Positions 6,406 through 14,900 of a DNA stretch of 18,432 nt are shown in pieces. Position numbers and translations under genes: made by a program. Below the pieces are notes generated by a model that saw nothing but the letters and a program-made list of their open reading frames with translations, had not been told where the DNA came from and did not search any database. Every line of letters starts with the position of its first letter. The stretch's first letter is position 1. The stretch is from an uncultured Rikenellaceae bacterium (GTDB taxonomy: Bacteria > Bacteroidota > Bacteroidia > Bacteroidales > Rikenellaceae), in the NCBI GenBank assembly GCA_947176715.1, contig CAMWRR010000007.1:1-18432 (forward strand). The letters are read 5' to 3'.

Positions 6406-7341
6406 ATGAAAACAAGCAGAATAACCGAACTTTTCGGAATAGACAAGCCCGTGATATCGGGCGGCATGGTGTGGTGCAGCGGCCACAGGCTGGCCTCGGC
6501 GGTATCAGAGTGCGGCGGCTTGGGGTTGATAGGCTCCGGCTCGATGCACCCCGACACCTTGCGCGAACATATCGAGAGGTGCAAGGCCGAGACCGACAAG
6601 CCTTTCGGTGTCAATCTGTCGCTTTTTTACCCTCAGTTGGAGGAGGCGGTAGACATCATATTGCAGACGGGTGTCGAGATAGTCTTCACCTCGGCGGGCA
6701 ATCCTGCCCTTCTGACCCGACGCCTCAAAGATGCGGGCATCAAGGTGGTGCATGTGGTCTCCAGTGCCAAATTCGCGCTCAAGGCCGAGGCTGCCGGTGT
6801 CGATGCCGTGGTGGCCGAGGGGTTCGAGGCGGGAGGACACAACGGACGCGACGAGACCGCCACTATGGTGCTGACCCCGGCCGTATGTCGTGCGGTGAAG
6901 ATTCCCGTGATAGCGGCTGGAGGCATAGCCACCGGTCCGCAGGTGGCCGCCGCCTTTGCATTGGGGGCCGAGGGGGTGCAGATAGGAACGCGCTTCGCTC
7001 TGTGTGACGAGTCGTCCGCATCGGAGGCGTTCAAGGAGCGGTGCCGCTCTCTGGCCGAGGGGGGCACTATGCTCACGCTCAAAAAGTTCGGCAATATACG
7101 CATGGTCAAAAACGAGCTGTACGAGAAGATACAGAGCGCCATAGACGGTTGCGCCTCCGACGAACATATCAGGGAGATAGTGGGTACGCGCCGCGCCAAG
7201 CTCGGGATATTCGAGGGCGACATGAAAGAGGGTATGCTCGAGATAGGGCAGACGGCAACGCTCGTCGACCGTATGGAGAGCGTCGCCGACATATTCGCCG
7301 ACATAGAGGCCGGGTATGCCGAAGCGGCGGGGCGTCTTTAG
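6406..7341 (+). CDS. FabK / nitronate monooxygenase family FMN protein (probable enoyl-ACP reductase II)
   Basis: The 311-residue TIM-barrel flavoprotein closely resembles FabK, the FMN- and NAD(P)H-dependent enoyl-ACP reductase of fatty-acid synthesis, and its sister family the nitronate monooxygenases. The N-terminus MKTSRITELFGIDKPVISGGM is typical of FabK. EGFEAGGHNG (138-147) carries the conserved His145 (catalytic His144 of the S. pneumoniae enzyme), and AAGGIATG (170-177) plus VQIGTRF (191-197) form the FMN phosphate site. A longer frame starts at 6334, but its extra 24 residues do not belong to the family, so I start at 6406. The gene is divergent from ddl and convergent with the broken rluA-type gene 34 bases downstream. 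The choice between FabK and nitronate monooxygenase cannot be settled from sequence, although the ends favour FabK. Confidence 0.88.
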   Translation: MKTSRITELFGIDKPVISGGMVWCSGHRLASAVSECGGLGLIGSGSMHPDTLREHIERCKAETDKPFGVNLSLFYPQLEEAVDIILQTGVEIVFTSAGNPALLTRRLKDAGIKVVHVVSSAKFALKAEAAGVDAVVAEGFEAGGHNGRDETATMVLTPAVCRAVKIPVIAAGGIATGPQVAAAFALGAEGVQIGTRFALCDESSASEAFKERCRSLAEGGTMLTLKKFGNIRMVKNELYEKIQSAIDGCASDEHIREIVGTRRAKLGIFEGDMKEGMLEIGQTATLVDRMESVADIFADIEAGYAEAAGRL

Positions 7342-7375
7342 GCGATACGGTCAACTACGGCCCGTTTGGCCGATA

Positions 7376-8272
7376 TCAGAACAGCCCCTCGAACACCTTT
7401 GGCACCCCTGTATCGAACGACAGCGTCTCGCCGGTCACCGGATGTATGAACTTTATCCTGCGGGCGTGCAGTGCCACGCGACCTATCGGCGAGGCTATGC
7501 CACCGTATCGTTTGTCGCCTATTATGGGAGAGCCTTTGTCTTTCATGTGCACCCTTATCTGGTTCTTCTTGCCGGTCTCGAGGCCGCACTCCACTAACGA
7601 GTAGCGCGCGTTGCTCTTTATGACCTCGAAGCGGGTCCGGGCCAGCTCCCCGGCCTCGGGGTCGCGGGTGGAGTAGACGGTGTATGCCTTGTTCTAGGCC
7701 AGATAAGAGCTGATTACCCCTTCGCTCGCTTTAAGCGGAGGGCTTACGACGGCCACATATTTGCGCTCTACGACGCTCCCTTTCCAGTTGTTCTGAAAGG
7801 CGTGCTGCACCTCCATGCTCTTGGCGAACAACATCAGCCCCGAGGTCTCGCGGTCGAGACGGTGGACTATGAATATGCGGGCCGAGCGGTCGCGGCTTTT
7901 GAGATATTCGCTCAATATGTAGTATGCGGTCTTGACACGCTCGCGCTCGGAGGCCATCGAGAGCAGACCGTTGCGTTTGTCTATCACTATCAGATGCTCG
8001 TCTTCGTAGATTATGCGCAACATCTTGTTGGTGAAAGGCTTCTCCACGTGTCCGAATGTCACGCGCACTATGTCGCCGGGGACTACGGGGGCGTCGAAGC
8101 GTGTCTTGGTTATGCCGTTTACAGTCACCTGTCCGTGGGCAAGATAGCTCTTTATGGTGGTGCGGCTTCGGTCTTTGTATGTTGTTGTCAGAAACTCCAT
8201 CAATGCGGACGGAGCCTCTGCCGTGTGTTCGTCGTATTTTGCCGTATGCGGCTTTGCCAATGGTTTGTTCAT
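7376..8272 (-). pseudogene. RluA-family pseudouridine synthase, interrupted by an in-frame TAG
   Basis: The reading frame encodes a 298-residue 23S rRNA/tRNA pseudouridine synthase apart from one amber codon (codon 193, bases 7694-7696). Before it are an S4 RNA-binding domain (about residues 18-75) and the catalytic HRLDRETSG motif (137-145, Asp140). After it the same frame continues, without indels, into YTVYSTRD and the conserved KKNQIRVHM, GDKRYGG and LHARRIKF motifs of the family C-terminus. The 192-residue product would keep the catalytic Asp but lose the C-terminal part of the active-site cleft, so it is probably inactive. TAG ends other intact genes here (6406-7341 and 9560-10651), so recoding is unlikely. 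A single base change (for example GAG to TAG) or a base-call error explains it. The ATG is 10 bases past the NamZ-type gene's stop, which implies a shared transcript. Confidence 0.85.
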
Positions 8273-8282
8273 AACGTATTGT

Positions 8283-9464
8283 TTACTCCTCGTAAAGCAG
8301 GTATGGTCTCCGTTGCCTCCTGAATCTCTCCACATCGTCTCTCCAGCACGCCTCTATGGTCTCTGCCGAGGCGCCCTCCTTTATCATGCGGCGCACGTAG
8401 TCTACCCCTATGAGCCTCTCGAAAGCGTTGTTGAAGAATTTGTCGCCCATGCCGAGGTCGCGGTAGGCCCTTATCACATATTCCAACGATATGCCTTTGT
8501 GCAGAAGCTCCTCCTGCGACAGGCCGGAGAGCGACACACCACGGCACAGCCTGTCTTTACAGGGCGGGTTTACGGCCGAGGGCATGGAGTGAGGGGTGAA
8601 GGTGTGGTCGCCGTGCTTCATGGCCGGGTGGCCGTACACCTTGAAGGGCTCGTCGGTGCCGCGTCCTACGCTCACAGGAGTGGACTCGAAATAACATAGC
8701 GACGGGTAGAGATACACGCTCGTCATGTCGGGCAGATTGGGCGACGGCGGCACCGGCAGTCCGTATAGGGTGCGGTGGTCGTAGCCGTGCGCCTTTATCA
8801 CCGTTACCAACGCCGGGTCGCCCCCCTTGACCCACCCCTCGCCTATGGCCATTAGGGCCAGCTCTCCGAGGGTCATGCCGTGCACCACCGGTATGGGGTA
8901 TACCCCCACGAACGAACGGTGTTTCATGTCGAGTACTGGGCCGTCGACATAGTGGCCGTTGGGGTTGGGTCGGTCGAGTATTATCACCGGGGTGGCGGTA
9001 CGCGCCGAGGCCTCCAACAGATAGTGGAGCGTCGACAGATAGGTATAGTAGCGCGTTCCGACGTCCTGCAGGTCGAAGATCACCGCGTCGAGCCGTCTCA
9101 TGAGCGAGTCGGCCGGTGCCTTGGCCGCACCGTAGAGCGACACTACCGGTATTCCGCTCAGGGGATCGCGTCCGTCGGGCACCTTTTCGCCTGCCGATAT
9201 GTCGCCTCTGAAGCCGTGCTCCGGCGCGAAGATATAACGGATGTCGATGCCCAGCCGTGTAAGGGTGTCTACCAGATGAACCCCGCCGCACATGCCGCTG
9301 CGGTTGGTAAGAAGCCCTATCCTCTTGCCCTCTATGAGCGGCAGATAGGCCTCGGTACGGTCGGCGCCGCATTTTATCTCGTCGTTGTAATGCAACGGCT
9401 GGCCGTAGGCGTTGACATTCAGCGCGCACAGCATCGCAACGACCGCTTTCACTATCTTTTTCAT
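8283..9464 (-). CDS. DUF1343 secreted exo-beta-N-acetylmuramidase (NamZ type, GH171)
   Basis: The 393-residue protein has a signal peptide (basic MKK, hydrophobic 4-19, cleavage near AYG-Q22, no lipobox) and a full-length DUF1343 domain. Family landmarks are present in order: LLTNRSG (51-57), FAPEHGFRGD (79-88, with Glu82 the likely catalytic acid), DLQDVGTRYYTY (131-142), DRPNPNG (164-170), VVHGMTLGE, then PSPNLP and ESTPVSVGRGT. NamZ from Bacillus subtilis, the founding member of GH171, releases single MurNAc residues from non-reducing ends of peptidoglycan fragments. By homology this enzyme acts in the periplasm on wall turnover products or foreign peptidoglycan. The broken rluA-type gene follows 10 bases downstream. 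I see no clear promoter in the 95 bases upstream that it shares with the divergent GT4 gene. Confidence 0.9.
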   Translation of the reverse strand: MKKIVKAVVAMLCALNVNAYGQPLHYNDEIKCGADRTEAYLPLIEGKRIGLLTNRSGMCGGVHLVDTLTRLGIDIRYIFAPEHGFRGDISAGEKVPDGRDPLSGIPVVSLYGAAKAPADSLMRRLDAVIFDLQDVGTRYYTYLSTLHYLLEASARTATPVIILDRPNPNGHYVDGPVLDMKHRSFVGVYPIPVVHGMTLGELALMAIGEGWVKGGDPALVTVIKAHGYDHRTLYGLPVPPSPNLPDMTSVYLYPSLCYFESTPVSVGRGTDEPFKVYGHPAMKHGDHTFTPHSMPSAVNPPCKDRLCRGVSLSGLSQEELLHKGISLEYVIRAYRDLGMGDKFFNNAFERLIGVDYVRRMIKEGASAETIEACWRDDVERFRRQRRPYLLYEE

Positions 9465-9559
9465 GACGTAAAGTTAATAAAATTTTTGGCCGGTTACTGA
9501 AATATGCCTATATTAGTGGCTAAAACACGGCTACCTATTTTAATTTTACCGCCAACACA

Positions 9560-10651
9560 ATGAAGATTCTCGCGATAGGACCGCTTCCGCCCCCGTTGCA
9601 CGGACAGAGCATCGCCGACCGGATGGCGTTCGATTCTCTCGCCCGCACCGATGACGTGACGGTTATAGACACCACTATCGAGCGGGGTTTTGCGGGCGAC
9701 AGGCTACCTCCCGTGTGGTCGCCTCGCCGCCTTGCCAAGATAGCGGCGCTGTTGTTTCGGGATGCGCCCAAGGTGTGCCGGCGGTACGATGTCCACTACA
9801 TGAGCGTGGGGGTCTCTTTCCGCACGCTGATGCGCTTCGCCCCCTATATGACGGCCGCGCTCGTCAAGGGCGAGCCGTACGTGCTGCATACCCATTCGGC
9901 CATGTTGTACGACAATTTCGTGGCCTCGTCGCCGATGAAACGTAGCATAATGGCCTTCTTTCTGAGGCGTGCCGCGCGCGTCATAGTGCTGGGCGACCGT
10001 ATAGCCGGGTCTACGGCCCGCATAGTGCCGCCGAGCCGTATAAGCGTGTGCGCCAACGGTGTGGACGATTCGCTCTTCGTGCACGAGCCGGCGGAGAGGT
10101 CGTCAGGCGGGGTTGTGAGGGTGCTGTTTCTGAGCAACCTGATGGAGGCCAAGGGCATATTCGAGCTTTTCGAGGCCTTTCGTCTGTTGGGAGAGGGTTA
10201 CACGCTCGCACTCGCCGGAGCCGTGGAGAACGAGGCGGTGCAGAGAGAGCTCGACAGGCTGCTCTCCGATTGTCCGGGCAGGGTGCGATACGAGGGTGTC
10301 GTAACGGGAGAAGCCAAACGCAAGTTGCTTGCACAGAGCGATATTCTGGTTCTGCCGTCGCGCAACGAGGGGCAGGGCATAGTGATACTGGAGGCCTACG
10401 CCACCGGATGCGCTGTGGTGACCGACCCGTCGGTGGGCGGCATAGGCGACGTATTCAGAGACGGCGTCAACGGGGCGGCCTGCAACCACTCCGACCCCCG
10501 CTCCATTGCCGAGGCCGTGAAGTGCGCCGCGGTGAGGGTTGCATTTTTTGCCAAGAACAATCTGAAAGAGTCGTTGAAGTATAGTAGCGGCGCTTTTGCC
10601 GCACGTATTAAAAATATTTTGGAGGAGAGTCTGAGGGGCGGTTCGCATTAG
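9560..10651 (+). CDS. GT4 family glycosyltransferase
   Basis: The 363-residue GT-B enzyme begins with GPLPPPLHGQS (7-17), the N-terminal glycine-rich loop of many GT4 enzymes. It has a Rossmann-like C-terminal half with FLSNLMEAKG (190-199) and the nucleotide-sugar signature E270-GQGIVIL-E278, the E-x7-E motif of retaining GT4 transferases. It lacks membrane helices and a signal peptide, so it should act at the cytosolic face of the inner membrane, probably in polysaccharide or LPS assembly. It stands alone, with no wzx/wzy or other sugar genes nearby. The Fic gene starts 53 bases after its stop (17 if the upstream ATG is used) and may share its transcript. Donor and acceptor are unknown. Confidence 0.9.
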   Translation: MKILAIGPLPPPLHGQSIADRMAFDSLARTDDVTVIDTTIERGFAGDRLPPVWSPRRLAKIAALLFRDAPKVCRRYDVHYMSVGVSFRTLMRFAPYMTAALVKGEPYVLHTHSAMLYDNFVASSPMKRSIMAFFLRRAARVIVLGDRIAGSTARIVPPSRISVCANGVDDSLFVHEPAERSSGGVVRVLFLSNLMEAKGIFELFEAFRLLGEGYTLALAGAVENEAVQRELDRLLSDCPGRVRYEGVVTGEAKRKLLAQSDILVLPSRNEGQGIVILEAYATGCAVVTDPSVGGIGDVFRDGVNGAACNHSDPRSIAEAVKCAAVRVAFFAKNNLKESLKYSSGAFAARIKNILEESLRGGSH

Positions 10652-10704
10652 ATTAGAGGTGTTTAAGTATGCCGTTGTGCCGAACCGTATCCGCAGCGAT
10701 AGTT

Positions 10705-11868
10705 ATGGCTGATAAACGTACTATTTCATCTTACAGAACCGGTCGATGGGTCGATCAGTTCAAGTTCAGGTATTATGTCCCCTCTCCGTTGAGCGAGGGT
10801 GTGGGAGTGGACGATGCGCAGACGGCCATGATGCTGGCCGACGCCTCTTATGCGGTCGGTCGTCTGGACGGTTATCTGCGTGGCATGGGGCGTACGAGCC
10901 CCTATCTGCGCCATCTGTGGACGTGCGACGCGTTGTCGTGGTTGCGCTCTGAGGGTGTCGAGCTCACATTCGAGGAGTATCACATGCCCGACGGAGAGCT
11001 TACGGCCCGCAAACGCGCACGTCGCGACGACACAAGGCGTTACGTGAGCACTATGGAGGAGGCGTTGGCCATAATGTCGTCGAGCGGGGGCAAGCTATCC
11101 GTGCGGGCATTGCGTGCCGTGCACAAACAGTTGATGGTAAGCTCCGAGGGCATCAACCGCATACCGGGCATGTTCCGCGTGGAGCACACCGCGGTAGGAG
11201 GCGCCACATTGCAGGACGCCGATTACGTGCCGCCGCATCCCGACGAGATACAGCAGCTCATGTCTAACTTCGACGAGTTCATACAATCGGACAAAAAGAC
11301 GCTCAACCCTCTGGTGCGTGTGGCTATGGCCCACCTGCAGTTTCTTAACATACACCCGTTTGCCGACTACAACGGCCGAATAGTGCGTCTTATGACCTCC
11401 CTCATGTTGTGTTCGGAGGGGATGACCCTCTCTCCCGCCGTGTTCGTGGGACGCTACATAGAGAACCACAGGCGTATATATTTCGATCGCATGAATACGG
11501 CTCGCTCCACAGGCGACATGGTCCCTTGGGTGAAGTTCATGGCCGTGGGCGTGCAGGAGGGGGCACAGGAGGCTTATGATAAGATAACGGCTGCCGAGTC
11601 GCTCGTAGGAGGTTTGCAGGACAGGATGTCGGGCGACAAACGGCGCGCCGAGAACAGCGCCGCCCTGCTCAGGCTGTTGTGCGAGCGTGTGGCCGTGTGC
11701 GCCAGAGATGTTATGGAGGCTCTGGATATAACCATGCCCACCGCAGGTAGTCTGATAGAGGCGTTCGTAGAGGCCGGCATTCTGGAGGAGACGACGGGAC
11801 AGAAAAAGAACCGCGTCTATCTCTTCCGCAAGTTATGCGATATTATGGGGGCACAGCCCGCTTTGTGA
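10705..11868 (+). CDS. Fic-domain protein (Fido family, probable AMP-transferase) with C-terminal winged helix
   Basis: The 387-residue protein has an N-terminal Fic_N-type helical region (about 35-130), a Fic core and a C-terminal winged-helix domain (about 318-378). The active-site loop is HPFADYNGRIVR (217-228). The catalytic His217, Phe219, Asp221, Asn223 and Arg225 agree with HPFx(D/E)GNGRxxR, but the usual Gly of GNGR is Tyr222. Upstream, ALSWLRSEG (76-84) aligns without gaps to the class II inhibitory helix (ALASSRIEG type). Its inhibitory Glu83 is kept, but the preceding Ser/Thr position is Trp79. Fic proteins usually transfer AMP from ATP to a hydroxyl of a target protein, and class II members are self-inhibited. 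I start at 10705; an in-frame ATG at 10669 would add 12 residues and cannot be excluded. No antitoxin-like gene adjoins it. Confidence 0.85.
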   Translation: MADKRTISSYRTGRWVDQFKFRYYVPSPLSEGVGVDDAQTAMMLADASYAVGRLDGYLRGMGRTSPYLRHLWTCDALSWLRSEGVELTFEEYHMPDGELTARKRARRDDTRRYVSTMEEALAIMSSSGGKLSVRALRAVHKQLMVSSEGINRIPGMFRVEHTAVGGATLQDADYVPPHPDEIQQLMSNFDEFIQSDKKTLNPLVRVAMAHLQFLNIHPFADYNGRIVRLMTSLMLCSEGMTLSPAVFVGRYIENHRRIYFDRMNTARSTGDMVPWVKFMAVGVQEGAQEAYDKITAAESLVGGLQDRMSGDKRRAENSAALLRLLCERVAVCARDVMEALDITMPTAGSLIEAFVEAGILEETTGQKKNRVYLFRKLCDIMGAQPAL

Positions 11869-11957
11869 CATTATGTTTAAAGTGGACCGACTGTCGCGGT
11901 AGTTTGTCTTGCAATAGGGCGGTCGCACATCGGATAAAATTTAAAAACGAAATAGAT

Positions 11958-14900
11958 ATGAAACACAAATTGCTGGTATCGCTTGCCGTCGTATCGGTTT
12001 TTTTCGCCGATGTCTCGGCACAGCCGGCGACGGGCTTGCGAAAGATCAACCCCACTACGGTGGAGGTGTCGTTGGACGACGGCAGGCGTATGAGCCTCGA
12101 TTTTTACGGAGACGACATCTTCCGTGTTTTCCGCGACGATGCGGGCGGCATAATACGCGATCCGAAGGCCTCTCCCGAGGCGCGGATACTGGTCGACAAT
12201 CCGCGTCGCAATGTTACCGGGCTTACCACCGGCGACGAGGGAGGGCTCTTTACCGTCTCTACGCCCCGTGTGCGGGTCGATATCGACAAGCAGACCTCGT
12301 GCATGACGGTGGTCGACCGCAAAACCGGCAAAACGGTGCTGCAACAGGCATCACCCGTCTCTTTCGACAAGGGGCGCACATCTGTCTCGTTACGTGAGAT
12401 GCCGGACGAATACTTCTACGGCGGCGGCGTGCAGAACGGCCGTTTCTCGCACAAAGGCAACGCCATAGCCATAGTAAACCAGAACAGCTGGACCGACGGC
12501 GGAGTGGCATCTCCCACGCCTTTCTACTGGTCTACCGCCGGTTACGGCCTCATGTGGCACACTTTCGCCCCCGGAGAGTACGACTTCGGCAAGAGTGAAG
12601 AGGGTGTGGTAAAGCTCGTTCACGATACCGACTATCTCGACCTATTCATTATGGTAGGGGAGGGGATAGAGCCTCTGCTCGGCGGCTTCTACCAGCTGAC
12701 GGGAAATCCGGTTCTGCTCCCCAAATTCGGCTTCTATCAGGGTCACCTCAACGCCTATAACCGCGACTATTGGGCCGAGGACGAGAACGGTATACCCTTC
12801 GAGGACGGCAAACGCTACAAGGAGAGTCAGAAAGACAACGGAGGCGTCAAGGAGTCGCTCAACGGCGAGAAAGACAACTACCTCTTCTCGGCGCGTGCCG
12901 TTGTAGACCGTTACAGCGCTCACGACATGCCGCTCGGCTGGGTATTGCCCAACGACGGTTACGGTGCCGGCTACGGCCAGACCGCGACTCTGGACGGCAA
13001 CATAGCCAACCTGCGCGAGTTCGGCGACTATGCCCGTACCGAAGGGGTGGAGATAGGGCTATGGACGCAATCCGATCTGCACCCGCGCGATGGGGTGGAG
13101 GCCCTGTTGCAGCGCGACATAGTCAAGGAGGTGCGCGATGCGGGCGTACGCGTGCTTAAGACCGACGTGGCATGGGTGGGACCCGGTTACTCGTTCGGCC
13201 TTGCCGGCGTGTCGGATGCGGCGGACATCATGACCTACTACGGCGACGACAGCCGCCCGTTCATCATCACTCTCGACGGCTGGGCGGGCACACAGCGTTA
13301 TGCCGGCGTATGGTCCGGCGACCAGACAGGAGGCGAGTGGGAGTATATCCGTTTCCACATTCCTACCTACATAGGCTCGGGTCTGTCGGGTCAGCCCAAC
13401 ATCACCTCCGATATGGACGGCATCTTCGGCGGCCTGAACCCCGTGGTCAACACCCGCGACTTCCAGTGGAAGACATGGACCCCCATGCAGCTCAACATGG
13501 ACGGTTGGGGCTATAACGAGAAGTATCCCCACGCCCTCGGAGAGCCGGCAGCCTCCATCAACCGCATGTATCTCAAGCTCAAGTCGGAGCTTATGCCCTA
13601 CACTTACAGCATAGCCGCAGAGGCGGTGGACGGTCTGCCCATGATGCGCGCCATGTTCCTCGACACTCCCAACCGCTACACTTCGGGTAGCTCGACCCGC
13701 TATCAATACATGTACGGCCCGTGGTTCCTCGTGGCTCCCGTCTATCGTGACACACATGCCGATGAATCGGGTAATGACGTGCGCAACGGCATATACCTGC
13801 CCGAGGGGCGCTGGATCGACTACTTCACCGGCGAGCTATACGAGGGCGAGTGCGTCATCAACGACTTCGACGCCCCTCTGTGGAAACTCCCGGTATTCGT
13901 GCGCGACGGCGCCATAATACCCATGACCGCCCCCAACAACAATCCGGGCGAGATAGACCCGTCGCATCGTATATACGAGATATACCCCCACGGCTTTACC
14001 TCTTTCATGGAGTATGACGACGACGGCCGCACCGAAGCCTACAAAAGAGGCTATAGCACCAACACGCTTATATGGTCCGAGGCAGACGAGGCTCGTCGTC
14101 GTGCCGTCGTCACCGTAGCCTCTAACGTAGGCGATTTCGAGGGTTTCGTGCCCGTAAAGAGCACCGAGTTGCGTATCAACGTGACGCAAGAGCCGAGAAA
14201 GGTGTCGGCAAAGGTCGGCGGCAAGACGGTGAAGCTCACGCGTGCATCGTCAAAAGAGGAGTTCGAGACCCTCGACGACGTCTTCTTCTACGACCCGGCT
14301 CCCCAGCTCAACCGTTTCGCCACTCCGGGCAGCGAGTTCGAGAAAGTATCTATCGTCAAGAACCCGCAATTATTAGTCAAGGTGGCTCCGTATGATGTCA
14401 CCTACAACTCTTTGGTGGTTACTGTCGACGGCTTCGTATTCGCGCCCGAGAACAACAGACCCGCTCTAAAGGCCGGTTCGCTCCCGGCTCCTGCCGGTAT
14501 TTGTGCGGAGGACGGCGACGCCGTAGGTTACAGCATGCGTCTGTCGTGGGACAAGGTGGACGGTGCCGACTACTATCAGATTATGTTCGACGACATGTTG
14601 TACACCACTATCAAGGAGCCTTACTATCTGTTCAATGATCTCGCGCCCGAGACCTCGTATAGCTTTATGTTGCGCGCCGTTGGCAAAGAGGGGTGTTCCG
14701 ACTGGAGCTCTTTCGAGGCCACGACCGGTTCCGACCCGTTGGAGTTCGCCCTGCACGGCATAAAGGCCACCGTTACAGCTCCTAATCAGCGAGGACAAGG
14801 CATTGCCAAGCTCTTTGACTTCGACGAGAACAACATGTGGCACACCAAGTGGGATCAGAGTGCCGTGCCGTTCGAGATGGTACTCGACCTGCATACCGTA

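Noticed and set aside
7358..7372. CGGCC/GGCCG hairpin between the convergent FabK-like and rluA-type genes as a terminator
   Set aside because: The stem is only five base pairs and no T-tract follows on either strand.
7376..8272. TAG recoded as an amino acid
   Set aside because: TAG terminates the FabK-like gene and the GT4 gene exactly where those families end, so a general recoding does not fit; a point mutation or base error is simpler.
9468..9476. TAACTTTAC on the minus strand as a promoter for the NamZ-type gene
   Set aside because: It has a mismatch at the key G, lacks a -33 box at proper spacing, and would start transcription inside the gene.
11835..11957. Longer N-terminus for the GH31 protein from the ATG at 11835
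   Set aside because: The extra 41 residues overlap the Fic gene and precede a standard signal peptide that begins at the ATG at 11958.
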